DNA from: Collimonas silvisoli
GTDB taxonomy: Bacteria; Pseudomonadota; Gammaproteobacteria; Burkholderiales; Burkholderiaceae_D
Direction: 5' to 3'
Length of the DNA stretch: 33,759 nt
Assembly: GCF_018305005.1 (NCBI RefSeq)
Contig: NZ_JAGQEG010000064.1
Coordinates: 1-33,759 of the forward strand
Part shown: positions 15,002-23,406 of the stretch, in pieces
How positions within the stretch are numbered: the first letter of the stretch is position 1
How the letters are laid out: each line of letters starts with the position of its first letter
The notes under the pieces: model-generated
What the model saw: only the letters and a program-made list of their open reading frames with translations
Database searches by the model: none
What the model was told of the DNA's origin: nothing
Made by a program: the position numbers and the translations under genes

Positions 15002-15350
15002 CACTACATCGAAGCAGGCGGCACTGAAGAATGCAGCGCTGCAAAATTCAGCGCCTGTCTTTGCGGCGCTGGGCGATGAGACGCGGCTGCGGCTGATCGC
15101 CGTCCTCTGCGCCGGCGGCGCGGTGTCGATCGCGCAGCTGACATCGGGTACGGAAATCACGCGCCAGGCTGTCACCAAACACCTGCGGGTATTGGCAGAC
15201 GCCGGCCTGGTGCGCGATCTCAAGGTCGGCCGCGAACGCCTGTGGGAGTTCGTGCCGACGCACTTGGAACAGGCGCAGCGCTCACTCGAAATGATCGCGC
15301 AGCAATGGGATCATGCGTTGAGCAAACTGAAGATGGCAGTGGAAGATTGA
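14985..15350 (+). CDS. ArsR/SdpR-family repressor
   Basis: A 121-residue winged helix protein. The DNA-binding core is PVFAALGDETRLRLIAVL then ITRQAVTKHLRVLADAGLV. No metal-binding Cys motif (such as CVC) is present, so it is a non-metal ArsR type. It overlaps the SRPBCC gene and probably autoregulates the pair. The start ATG is preceded by GAGAAG. Confidence 0.9.
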   Translation: MSPRLSTTSKQAALKNAALQNSAPVFAALGDETRLRLIAVLCAGGAVSIAQLTSGTEITRQAVTKHLRVLADAGLVRDLKVGRERLWEFVPTHLEQAQRSLEMIAQQWDHALSKLKMAVED

Positions 15351-15393
15351 GCGCGTCGTCTTTAGACGGATTTTTGATTTACCCGAGGGGAGT

Positions 15394-15762
15394 ATGAATA
15401 AGCAAATATTGCTGGCATTGGTATTAATGCTTGGGTCGTTCAATGCGAACGCTGCCGGCGATGTTCTAGCCGGCAAAACCGCATTTGCCAGGTGCGCCAG
15501 CTGTCACCAGGTAGGGGCGTCCGCGAGAGGCGGTTTCGGACCGCAGCTAAACGCTCTCTTCGGCAGGCCGGCGGCAGCAACCAAAGACTATAAATATTCG
15601 GCGGCGATGAAAAATTCGAGGATTGTGTGGTCGGAACCAACATTGCGCGCATTCCTCAAAGCCCCTGACGATGTCGTTCCCGGCAATAAAATGCGCTTCT
15701 TCGGCATCGGCGGCGACAAGCAAATCGATAATTTGCTGGCATATCTGCATACCTTCGAATGA
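15394..15762 (+). CDS. periplasmic class I cytochrome c
   Basis: A 122-residue protein with a signal peptide cleaved near ANA-AG (residues 18-22). Heme attachment is CASCH (C34, C37, H38). The distal axial ligand is probably M100 in GNKMRF, in the usual ~60-residue spacing. It resembles mitochondrial-type cytochrome c / c2 and likely shuttles electrons in the periplasm. Start ATG 15394 is preceded by GAGGGGAG. It stands between the ArsR gene and a convergent MFS gene and shares an operon with neither for certain. Confidence 0.92.
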   Translation: MNKQILLALVLMLGSFNANAAGDVLAGKTAFARCASCHQVGASARGGFGPQLNALFGRPAAATKDYKYSAAMKNSRIVWSEPTLRAFLKAPDDVVPGNKMRFFGIGGDKQIDNLLAYLHTFE

Positions 15763-15766
15763 AACG

Positions 15767-15812
15767 ACGGCGTTATAAGCTTTACTTCATAAGCATTGCT
15801 GCATAACGCCGT
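15767..15812. terminator. terminator-like hairpin between convergent genes
   Basis: ACGGCGTTAT (15767-15776) pairs with ATAACGCCGT (15803-15812), with a 26-nt interior that can form a minor helix. It fills the 60-nt gap between the cytochrome c and MFS stops. Confidence 0.55.
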
Positions 15813-15822
15813 GGACCTGTGA

Positions 15823-17097
15823 TTAAAATGCCTCTTGCGGGCAAGCCATGGTCGCTTGCACAGGTTTCGGAAAAAACTGCAAAGCAACCAGAGCACAAAC
15901 ACTCCCCGCCAGCCACACAGCCGGCCAGTTGCCGAGTGTGAGGATGTGCGGGATCGCCAGCGGCATCAGGAAACACATCACGAACACGCTGGTATTCGCC
16001 ATGCCGAGCGCAGTGCCGGCGTTGCGTGCGCCTGCGATCGTCGCCAGTTCGGTATAGGCGACGCCGTGCCAAGCTGAGACGCAGACGCCGGTAAGCACCA
16101 GCATAACGATCAGCAATGTCGCCATGGCTGAGCCGACTGCCGGCAACTGACCGGCCAGCGCCACCAGTGCGGCCAATGCAGCAAAGGCAGTCGCACTGGA
16201 GATGGTGCAGAAGCGCAGGAATTCGCGGCGGTTGCGATTGCGGTCGGTCCAGCGGCCGCTCCATACCCGCATCGCCATGGCGCCGCATTGCAGTGCCGCC
16301 ATGGCGGCGGTGATGGCGGCGTGGCTGAAGTCGTGCAGGAATACGCTGCCGAAGGAAAGTATTGCAAACTGCGGCGCACACAGGATGCCGATCGTAGCAA
16401 CGATGCGCCATAGCTGGCGATCCTTCAATGGCGCAGTTGCCGGCAGTGGCGCGTTGCGTGTCGCATGGGTTTTATCTGCATCGGTTGCGGCCGGTTCATA
16501 TAACCAAAGCCAGGTGAAAAACAGCGTCACGCCGCAAAACAGGGCCAGCACGCCATACACCGAGGCAAAGCCGGAATGGGCCGCAAGCGCCGGCAGAATC
16601 AAAGCGCCGGCAGCACCGCTCAGCGGCACCGCGGTCTGGCGTATGCTCATCGCCATGCCGCGTTCGCCCTCTCTGAACCAGGTCATCACCGCGCGGCCGC
16701 TGGAACCGTTGACGCTGCCGCCGAGCAGGCCGACCAGCAGCAAACCGGCGGCCAGCAGCGGCAGGCCGGGCACATGGCCGGCAGTTGGAGAAACAAACAA
16801 GGCCATCAATGCCAGCGCCGCCGCAGTGGTGGCCAGACCGGACAACAACACCGGACGGTCGCCCCAGCGATCGGTCAGCAAGCCCCAGGGCAATTCGCTG
16901 ATGGCGATGCCGAGGCCCATCAGACCCAGCACCAGGCCGAGTTCGGCGTTGTCCAGATGGTAACCGGAGCGGATCAAGACGGCAGTTATCGGAATGCCGC
17001 TGAATGCCACTGAAAAACTGGCGTTGGCCGCGACGCCTACGCCCAGCACTTTCCAGCGATGGCGGCGATTGTTGCTGAAAGCAGCAGATTGGGACAT
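15823..17097 (-). CDS. MFS transporter
   Basis: A 424-residue protein with 12 predicted membrane helices and a central hydrophilic loop (about 210-230). Motif A-like residues occur as GLLTDRWGDRPVLL, and the second half repeats the pattern (SGRWTDRNRNRREFL). The substrate is not recognisable. It is divergent from a LysR regulator with a T-N11-A box between them, so regulation by that LysR is likely. The minus-strand leader contains TAGGAGAATTTC just before the ATG, a good ribosome site. Confidence 0.85.
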   Translation of the reverse strand: MSQSAAFSNNRRHRWKVLGVGVAANASFSVAFSGIPITAVLIRSGYHLDNAELGLVLGLMGLGIAISELPWGLLTDRWGDRPVLLSGLATTAAALALMALFVSPTAGHVPGLPLLAAGLLLVGLLGGSVNGSSGRAVMTWFREGERGMAMSIRQTAVPLSGAAGALILPALAAHSGFASVYGVLALFCGVTLFFTWLWLYEPAATDADKTHATRNAPLPATAPLKDRQLWRIVATIGILCAPQFAILSFGSVFLHDFSHAAITAAMAALQCGAMAMRVWSGRWTDRNRNRREFLRFCTISSATAFAALAALVALAGQLPAVGSAMATLLIVMLVLTGVCVSAWHGVAYTELATIAGARNAGTALGMANTSVFVMCFLMPLAIPHILTLGNWPAVWLAGSVCALVALQFFPKPVQATMACPQEAF

Positions 17098-17176
17098 TGA
17101 AATTCTCCTATGACGATATGGGCAGCCGGTAGAACAAGAGCGGCGATCACAAGTCTTGTTTTAAGCCCTTGCGGTC

Positions 17177-17197
17177 AGTATCGCTTTGCACGATACT
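17177..17197. promoter_or_regulatory. LysR-type operator, ATC-N9-GAT
   Basis: AGTATCG (17177-17183) and CGATACT (17191-17197) form a perfect 7-bp inverted repeat with 7-nt spacer. The core ATC-N9-GAT contains T-N11-A, the classical LysR box. A second short dyad, TAGTT-TCG-AACTA, lies at 17211-17223 and could be the activation site. Confidence 0.65.
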
Positions 17198-17250
17198 TTT
17201 GAATATCAGATAGTTTCGAACTAACAGTTTTGAAAAACGGGATGATCGTC

Positions 17251-18150
17251 ATGCGACAAATCAGCTTTGACCTGGACGTGCTGCGCACCTTTACCACCGG
17301 CATCGACCTCGGCAGCTACGCCAAGGCCGCCGACCGCCTGGGCCGATCCACTTCAGCCGTCAGCGCCCAGCTGAAAAAACTCGAAGAGCAGGCCGGTGCG
17401 CCGATTTTTCGTAAAGCCGGGCGCGGCCTGGCGCTGACCGAGGCCGGCCAGACCTTGCTGGGTTATGCGCGCCGCCTGCTAGAGCTCAACGACGAAACCG
17501 CCAGCGCCGTGCGCGGCGTCGAGCTGGAAGGAGAAGTGAAACTTGGTTTGCAGGAGGATTTTGGCGAAGCGTTGCTGTCGGATGTGCTGGGCCGTTTCAT
17601 GCGCGCCCATCCGAAAGTGCGGGTCGAAGTCTGTGTTGCGCGTAGTACGGAATTGCGCGAGCGCGTGACTTTGGGCCGTATCGATCTGGCTTTGCTGTGG
17701 GAGGGCGGTGCGCCGGCGCTGAATGCGGAACGGGTGGCCGATCTGCCTTTGTGCTGGATCGGACCGGCGCAAGATGGTGCGATCTGGAACCGGCAAGCCA
17801 ATTCGCCGTTGTCATTGGTATTGCTGGACGCGCCTTGCCTGCTGCGCGATATCGCCTCCAACGCGCTCGACTCTGCCGGCATAGCCTGGCGTCATGCGTT
17901 CACCAGCGCCAGCCTGGCGGCGCTGTGGGCGGCCTCGGCAGCCGGGCTCGGCTTGACCGTGCGCACGCCGATCGGCCTGCCGGCCAGCTTGCGCATCATC
18001 GATCCGCAAGAAGCCGGCTTGCCGCCGCTGCCGCAGATCGGCTTGTCTTTGTATCGGGCGCAAACCATGGCGGGGCCGGCGGTGAACCGGCTGGAGGAAT
18101 TGCTGTTGCAAGCGGTGCACGAAACCATCCGCAGGATTGCGTCGGCATAG
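17251..18150 (+). CDS. LysR-family transcriptional regulator
   Basis: About 299 residues. The winged helix-turn-helix is at the start (FDLDVLRTFTTGIDLGSYAKAADRL, then STSAVSAQLKKLEEQ). The effector domain begins near residue 85 (GEVKLGLQEDFGEALLSDVL). I choose ATG 17251 because GGG at 17239-17241 is correctly spaced for it; ATG 17242 and TTG 17230 are in frame but lack spacing. It is divergent from an MFS transporter, the probable target, with operator-like dyads in between. Confidence 0.9.
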   Translation: MRQISFDLDVLRTFTTGIDLGSYAKAADRLGRSTSAVSAQLKKLEEQAGAPIFRKAGRGLALTEAGQTLLGYARRLLELNDETASAVRGVELEGEVKLGLQEDFGEALLSDVLGRFMRAHPKVRVEVCVARSTELRERVTLGRIDLALLWEGGAPALNAERVADLPLCWIGPAQDGAIWNRQANSPLSLVLLDAPCLLRDIASNALDSAGIAWRHAFTSASLAALWAASAAGLGLTVRTPIGLPASLRIIDPQEAGLPPLPQIGLSLYRAQTMAGPAVNRLEELLLQAVHETIRRIASA

Positions 18151-18171
18151 GGCTGTTGCATCGGCTCAGTT

Positions 18172-18429
18172 TCACATCTGCGGAGCGATCAGCGCAGCCG
18201 AATTCTGATCGATATCGAGTTGTGCTTTCAAAGCGGCCCATCCCTTCGGCGTGACCTGGATCGTACGCGACGACGATGAGCGCCGCAGCCATCCTGCCGC
18301 GCATAAGGCACGCATCAGTTGCACCCCGAGCGGGCCGGCCAGATGATGGCTGCGCTCGGTCCAGTCCAGGCATTGCCGGGCCAGTCCGTTGCGGGTTGGC
18401 CTGAGCGCGGTGAGATCGCCGCCAATCAT
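18172..18429 (-). pseudogene. C-terminal fragment of an ArsR-type regulator
   Basis: The 85 residues match the C-terminal third of the longer (~220 residue) ArsR-like regulators: LARQCLDWTERSHHLAGPLG, then LCAAGWLRRSSSSRTIQVTPKGW. The N-terminal helix-turn-helix is absent. Upstream in frame (18430-18504) the codons continue as low-complexity Arg/Gln-rich sequence until a TAA abutting the end of the AraC-GyrI gene. This looks like the remnant of a gene whose front was deleted. A functional small protein is unlikely. Confidence 0.65.
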
Positions 18430-18504
18430 CCGTTCCAGCTTGGCTTGCAGATCGTGCTGTGGGCCTCGGCCGGATTGGCGCTGGCGGCGGGCGTTGAAGC
18501 CAGA

Positions 18505-19473
18505 TTAAAGCGGCACCACCGGGATGCAGATATCGCATTCGAATGCGCCGCTTTGCGGATCGTAAGTGGCGTCTGTCGGATAGTATTCAAAGCAAGGGCG
18601 GGCATCGAGCTGCATGCCGCTGGCAGGCAGCCAGTCGCGCAGCAGGCCGGTCCAGGTTTCGCCGATATCCCGGCCGTCGCCGATATAGCGGGTCACGGCA
18701 TAACTGCCGCCGGGGATGGTGGTGGTAAACGCCTTGCCGCTGACGGCAAAATCAGCAGGCACTTCGACGCCGGCATCGTAGCGGCATTTGTCGGCGCTGG
18801 TGATGGCAGGGGCATCGTGGCTGATACCGTAGCGGGGACGGCCGAACAGATTATTGGTTTCCATCCAGGGACAGACGGTCTTGTCCCAGAATTGCGAGAT
18901 AGGATGGCCGTATGCGCCGGTGTAACGCAGGTAGGCGATTTTCGCTGCTTGCCGCTCGATAATTTTGACTTTCATGGGAATCTCCATAGTGGCTGTTTGG
19001 GAGTTTCCATGATGGCCCGGACGCGGCTTGCTTGCCTGATCCTGCTTGCCATGCAACTGACCAGGATTGCTGTTCTGGGCAGATGTGCCGCTGCGGTTTT
19101 CTTCAAGCTGGAAAGCCCAGCGATCCGCCTGCCCACGGCGCCACTCGGTGGCGGTGCAGCCGAACCTGGCTTTGAAGGCGCGGGCAAACGCTTCGGCCGA
19201 ACCGAAACCTACCGACAGAGCAATCTCCAGCACCAGCACGCCCGGCTGGGCGATCAAGCGCATTGCGGCTGTTTCCAGCCGGCGGCGGCGCAGATAATCG
19301 CCGAAGGTTTCACCCATCCATGCGGAGAACAGGCGGTGAAAATGAAACGCAGAAAAATGGGCGACTTCCGCCAGCGTGCTCAGCTCAAGCGTTTGATCGA
19401 GGTGGCGGTCGATATACTCAAGCACATGGTGCATGCGCCTGGCGTAGGCGGCCTGGTTTTCTTGCGATGTCAT
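18505..19473 (-). CDS. AraC-family HTH fused to a GyrI-like effector domain
   Basis: About 322 residues. An N-terminal double helix-turn-helix of the AraC type (ARRMHHVLEYIDRHLDQTL, FSAFHFHRLFSAWMGE, SVGFGSAEAFARAFKARFG) spans residues 10-110. A polar linker (about 120-165) leads to a GyrI-like domain (VKIIERQAAKIAYLRYTG, then GISHDAP, CRYDAGVEVP, then DICIPVV). This order matches SbmC/Rob-like regulators that bind small drugs. ATG 19473 gives a natural N-terminus (MTSQENQ); a further 19-residue extension upstream is unlikely. The LysE gene lies upstream in the same direction. Confidence 0.9.
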   Translation of the reverse strand: MTSQENQAAYARRMHHVLEYIDRHLDQTLELSTLAEVAHFSAFHFHRLFSAWMGETFGDYLRRRRLETAAMRLIAQPGVLVLEIALSVGFGSAEAFARAFKARFGCTATEWRRGQADRWAFQLEENRSGTSAQNSNPGQLHGKQDQASKPRPGHHGNSQTATMEIPMKVKIIERQAAKIAYLRYTGAYGHPISQFWDKTVCPWMETNNLFGRPRYGISHDAPAITSADKCRYDAGVEVPADFAVSGKAFTTTIPGGSYAVTRYIGDGRDIGETWTGLLRDWLPASGMQLDARPCFEYYPTDATYDPQSGAFECDICIPVVPL

Positions 19474-19501
19474 GCTTGGCTCGATATCCGATGGCGGCAG
19501 A

Positions 19502-20110
19502 TCAGCGCGTCGCCAGCATGACGCCGACACCGATCATCATGGCGCCCGAGGCACGCTCGACGTTGGCCTTGGCGCGCGAAGAACGGAACATCTTGCGCGC
19601 CAGCTCGCCGACCAGGCCGTAACCGAGCACCACCGCGCACATCACGCCAACGATGATGCCGCACAAGATCAGGTAGCTGGACAGGGTGACTCCGGAAACA
19701 TTGATCACGCCTGGCAGCAGCGCCATATAAAAAGCGATGGCAAGCGGATTGGTGACGGTCATCGCCAGCCCTAGTCCGATCTCGATGCTCAGGCTGGCGG
19801 CGGGAGCCGCAGTCTCCGTGGCCAGCGCGGCGCCGGCTTTGCGCCACTTTTTGATACCCAGCCAGAACAGGTAAGCCGCACCGATATATTTAAGCGCAAC
19901 GAAGGCCGGTCCGAGGATTGCCAGCAAAGCGCTAAGCCCGATCACGGCGGCAGTGAGCATCAACAGCTTGCCGACGATAATCCCGAGCGCCAGCGGCAAG
20001 CTGCTGGCGACGCCGCCGGAAATGGAGCGTGCGAGCAGGGCGGCGATTTCCGGTCCGGGCAATGCTGCCGAGGCCGCAAAAGCCAGTAAAAAGATGAGGT
20101 ATTGTGCCAT
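19502..20110 (-). CDS. LysE-family amino acid exporter
   Basis: A 202-residue, six-helix LysE/RhtB family protein. The family start LPGPEIAALLARSISGG (18-34) and the later YIGAAYLFWLGIKKWRKAG segment are typical. Likely exports amino acids or their analogues. Start ATG 20110 has AGGA 6-7 nt upstream. That ribosome site lies within a 12-nt tandem duplication, ATGTCCGATCCT, at 20109-20132 (plus strand sense). It sits between the AraC-GyrI gene and an MFS exporter, all leftward, so co-transcription is possible. Confidence 0.88.
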   Translation of the reverse strand: MAQYLIFLLAFAASAALPGPEIAALLARSISGGVASSLPLALGIIVGKLLMLTAAVIGLSALLAILGPAFVALKYIGAAYLFWLGIKKWRKAGAALATETAAPAASLSIEIGLGLAMTVTNPLAIAFYMALLPGVINVSGVTLSSYLILCGIIVGVMCAVVLGYGLVGELARKMFRSSRAKANVERASGAMMIGVGVMLATR

Positions 20111-20176
20111 GTCCGATCCTATGTCCGATCCTGCATTGAGCCCTTGCTCTAGCCGCAATATTAGTCCGTGGCATCC

Positions 20177-21421
20177 CTATGCGCCACTGCTTTCTGATTG
20201 GCTGACAGATGCTTGCGGCATATAGCGCAAGCTCAGCCGCCAGAACACGAGTGCCAGCAGGCTGACGCCCGCGCCAAGCAGGCAAACGCCGTTCCATCCG
20301 GCGGCGGCATAGACGCTGGTCGAAGCGATCGCGCCCAGGCCGCTGCCGACCGCATAGAAAATCATGTAGCAAGCGACCAGCCGGCTGTGGGCTGCCGGCT
20401 GGCTCCGGAAAATCATGCTTTGATTGGTGACATGTATTGCCTGTCCGCCGAGATCCAGCAGCACGATGCCGAGCACCAGCGCCCACAAGCTGTAGGACAT
20501 CATCGCCAACGCCAGCCATGACAGCAGCAACAGTATCAGCGCCAGACCGGTAGTGCGTTGGCCGTGGCCGCGATCGGCCCAATGCCCGGCGCGGGCAGCC
20601 GCCAGTGCACCAAGCACGCCGACCAGCCCGAACGCACCGATTGCGGTATGCGAGAAAGAATAGGGCGCAGCGCTCAAAGGCAGTACCAATGCACTCCAGA
20701 AGATGCTGAACGCGGCAAACATCAGCATCGCAATTACCCCGCGGATTTGGAGCACCCGTTCACTTGCCAGCATGGCGAACATCGAATACAGCAGCTTGAG
20801 ATAGGAGATGCGATGGGCCGGTGCTGTTTGCGGAGGCAGCACGCGCGACAAGACGGCCAGCATCAGCAGCGTCATGGCGGCCGACACAAAGTAGACAGCA
20901 CGCCAGCCGCCCAGGTCCGCCACCCATCCCGCCAAGCTCCGCGCCAGCAGCAGCCCGATCACCACGCCGCCTTGCGCCACGCCGACCACGCGGCCGCGTT
21001 CGGCGGGCGCGGCCGCACTGGCGGCATAGGCAATCAAGCCCTGCGTCATGGCTGTGCCGAGCAGGCCCAGGCTCAACATGCCCGCCAGCAGAACCGCAGC
21101 AGACGATGCCCGGCCGACGACGATTAATGCAGCACATAACAAGAACAGTTGCGCGATGGTCAGGCGTCGCCGGTTGATCAGATCGCCCAGAGGTACCACA
21201 AACAACAAGGCCAGCGCGCAACCGATCTGGGTAGCCGTAACGACCATGCCGACCGAAGCCTGGCTGAAGCCGAAATCTGCCGCGAATGCATCCAGCAAGG
21301 GTTGCGCATAGTAGACGTTGGCCACGCTCAAGGCGCAGGCCGCCGCAAATAGCAGCACCAGCCCTTTGCGCAAGAATGATGGCGATGCCAGCAGTTGACC
21401 GGTAACCGCGCTTTCCGCCAT
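20177..21421 (-). CDS. MFS exporter, 12 helices
   Basis: About 414 residues. Helix 1 holds ANVYYAQPLLDAFAADFG, typical of the MFS subgroup annotated as arabinose-efflux-type or uncharacterised exporters. Motif A appears as VPLGDLINRRRLTI, and motif C-like sequence as GVVIGLLLARSLAG. Start ATG 21421 is chosen over the TTG at 21427. The substrate is unknown. It probably heads a leftward unit with LysE and AraC-GyrI (66 nt to LysE). Confidence 0.85.
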   Translation of the reverse strand: MAESAVTGQLLASPSFLRKGLVLLFAAACALSVANVYYAQPLLDAFAADFGFSQASVGMVVTATQIGCALALLFVVPLGDLINRRRLTIAQLFLLCAALIVVGRASSAAVLLAGMLSLGLLGTAMTQGLIAYAASAAAPAERGRVVGVAQGGVVIGLLLARSLAGWVADLGGWRAVYFVSAAMTLLMLAVLSRVLPPQTAPAHRISYLKLLYSMFAMLASERVLQIRGVIAMLMFAAFSIFWSALVLPLSAAPYSFSHTAIGAFGLVGVLGALAAARAGHWADRGHGQRTTGLALILLLLSWLALAMMSYSLWALVLGIVLLDLGGQAIHVTNQSMIFRSQPAAHSRLVACYMIFYAVGSGLGAIASTSVYAAAGWNGVCLLGAGVSLLALVFWRLSLRYMPQASVSQSESSGA

Positions 21422-21587
21422 GCGCAATTCCAGGCCGCCACGCTGGTTGGAAATCCGATAGTTTTCATGACAGAAAATCGAGCTGCGTTCGCATGACGGT
21501 CATTTGCTGGCGCCGGCGGATACGGTGGTGCGCAAGGTCGACAGCAAACAAAGCAGTTGATTGAGAGCGCCGCATGGCGTAAACGAG

Positions 21588-21636
21588 AACGGAGTACGGC
21601 ATGCGCTTCACAGCGCTTGCCGTACTCCGTTTTTTT
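21588..21636. terminator. strong intrinsic terminator
   Basis: A perfect 14-bp stem (AACGGAGTACGGCA with TGCCGTACTCCGTT) with a GCGC/GCGC inner helix, followed on the plus strand by a run of T. On the minus strand the downstream sequence is TTCTCGTTT. It could therefore end the minus-strand peptide operon or a now lost plus-strand gene. Confidence 0.8.
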
Positions 21637-21641
21637 AAGTC

Positions 21642-21675
21642 ACGGGCAGTTGCCTGCTGCAGTTGCCCGTTTTTT
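21642..21675 (+). terminator. second hairpin overlapping the ATPase stop codon
   Basis: ACGGGCA (21642-21648) pairs with TGCCCGT (21664-21670), extended inward by wobble and GC pairs, then TTTTT on the plus strand. The T-run overlaps the stop codon (21674-21676) of the minus-strand ATPase gene. The orientation with U-tract on the plus strand is notable, since no plus-strand gene precedes it here. Confidence 0.6.
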
Positions 21676-23398
21676 AGTTCTGCAAACCGCGCGGAATCGC
21701 ACTCAGCAATTGGCGGGTGTATGCGTGGGTCGGATTGTGATACAGCTCATCCGAGTTGGCCAGTTCCACCACCTTACCCTGATGCATCACCATCACCTGG
21801 TCGGCCAGGTATTTGACCACCGACAGATCGTGCGAGATGAAGATGTAGCTCATGCCGAACTCTTCCTGCAAGTCTTGCAGCAGATTCAAGACTTGCGCCT
21901 GCACCGAGACGTCCAGCGCCGATACCGATTCATCGCACACCAGAATTTCCGGGCGCATGGTCAGACAGCGGGCAATCGCAATCCGCTGCCGCTGGCCGCC
22001 GGAGAATTCATGCGGATAGCGATGGTAGGCGACCGGCGGCAAGCCCACCTTTTGCAGCAGTTGCATCGCCATCTCGATACGTTCGTTATCGTCGCTGCCG
22101 ATCTGGTGGATGCGCATCGGCTCCAGCAGAATCTGGCCGATGGTGAAGCGCGGATTGAGCGAAGCGTAGGGGTTCTGGAAGATGATCTGGATGCGCCGCT
22201 TGTAAGACATGAACTCATGGTTGGACATGCCGATGATGTCCTTGCCTTCGAACAGTGCTTGTCCGGCAGTGGCTTGATGCAGGCGCATCAGGGTCAGGCC
22301 GACGGTGGTCTTGCCGGAACCGGATTCACCCACCACGCCCAGAGTCTTGCCGCGCGCCAGCTTGAATGAGACGTCCTGCACCGCTTTGAATTCCTTGCGG
22401 CCGAACAAGCCTTCGCGGAAATAAAAGCTCTTGCCCAGATTGCGCACGTCGAGCAAGGTATCTTCTTGTCCGCTGCAACCGCGGCTGCGTTCCCGCAAAT
22501 CCAGGTTGTCGCCATGGTGGCCGTTCATATAGTCGCTGATGACCGGCAAGCGCCAGGGGCGGGTATCGAGCGACGGGCGGCACATCAGCAAGGCCTTGGT
22601 GTACGGGTCTTGCGGCGCTTCAAAGATTTGCCGCACATCGCCTTTTTCGCGCACTTCGCCGTGGCGCATGACGATCACTTCGTCAGCGATTTCGCCGACC
22701 AGCGCCAGGTCATGGGTGATGAACAGTACCGACATCTTGTGCTTTTTGCGCAGGGCTTCGATCAGGTCGATGATCTGTTTCTGGATCGTGACGTCGAGCG
22801 CGGTGGTCGGTTCGTCGGCGATCAACAGCTTGGGTTCGCAGGCGATCGCCATGGCAATCATCACGCGTTGCTGCTGGCCGCCCGACATCTGGCTTGGATA
22901 AGCATCGATCTTGGTCGCCGGCGATGGAATCCCGACTTCCTCCAGCAATGCAATCGCGCGTGCCCGCGCCTGCTTGGCGTTCATGCCCATATGCAGCTTC
23001 AGCACTTCGCCAATCTGGAAACCGACGGTGAACACCGGGTTGAGCGATGTCATCGGCTCCTGGAAAATCATGGAGATTTCCTTGCCGCACATGTCACGCC
23101 GTTCGTCTTCCGACATGGCGAGCAGGTTGCGGCCTTCGAACTCGATGCAGCTGGTGGCGGCGATGCTGGAATTGTTTTTTGGCAGCAAGCCCATCACGGC
23201 CAGCGAGCTGACCGATTTGCCGCTGCCTGATTCGCCCACCAGGGCGACGGTGGTGTTGTGCGGAATATCAAAGGAAATCCCTTTGACGGTTTCCACCATG
23301 GTTTTTTTATCGGTGCGGAAACTGACGCGCAGATCGCGTACGCGCAACAGCGGTTGCGCGCTGTGGTCCGCTGGATGGTTGTGGTTGGTCGAATCCAT
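21674..23398 (-). CDS. fused two-domain ABC ATPase for peptide uptake
   Basis: A 574-residue protein with two complete nucleotide-binding domains, equal to DppD and DppF (or OppD and OppF) in one chain, as in YejF. Domain 1: Walker A GESGSGKS 55-62, signature SGGQQQR 172-178, Walker B LLIADE 191-196. Domain 2: GESGSGKT 357-364, SGGQRQR 466-472, LVCDE 486-490. Both domains appear catalytically intact. The linker (about 280-315) is variable. It is the last gene of the operon, 8 nt after the permease, with AGGAG before the ATG. It powers import of peptides bound by the upstream receptors. Confidence 0.95.
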   Translation of the reverse strand: MDSTNHNHPADHSAQPLLRVRDLRVSFRTDKKTMVETVKGISFDIPHNTTVALVGESGSGKSVSSLAVMGLLPKNNSSIAATSCIEFEGRNLLAMSEDERRDMCGKEISMIFQEPMTSLNPVFTVGFQIGEVLKLHMGMNAKQARARAIALLEEVGIPSPATKIDAYPSQMSGGQQQRVMIAMAIACEPKLLIADEPTTALDVTIQKQIIDLIEALRKKHKMSVLFITHDLALVGEIADEVIVMRHGEVREKGDVRQIFEAPQDPYTKALLMCRPSLDTRPWRLPVISDYMNGHHGDNLDLRERSRGCSGQEDTLLDVRNLGKSFYFREGLFGRKEFKAVQDVSFKLARGKTLGVVGESGSGKTTVGLTLMRLHQATAGQALFEGKDIIGMSNHEFMSYKRRIQIIFQNPYASLNPRFTIGQILLEPMRIHQIGSDDNERIEMAMQLLQKVGLPPVAYHRYPHEFSGGQRQRIAIARCLTMRPEILVCDESVSALDVSVQAQVLNLLQDLQEEFGMSYIFISHDLSVVKYLADQVMVMHQGKVVELANSDELYHNPTHAYTRQLLSAIPRGLQN

Positions 23399-23406
23399 GA
23401 GGTCTC

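Noticed and set aside
20109-20132. 12-nt tandem repeat as a repeat array
   Set aside because: Only two copies; it merely duplicates the LysE ribosome site.
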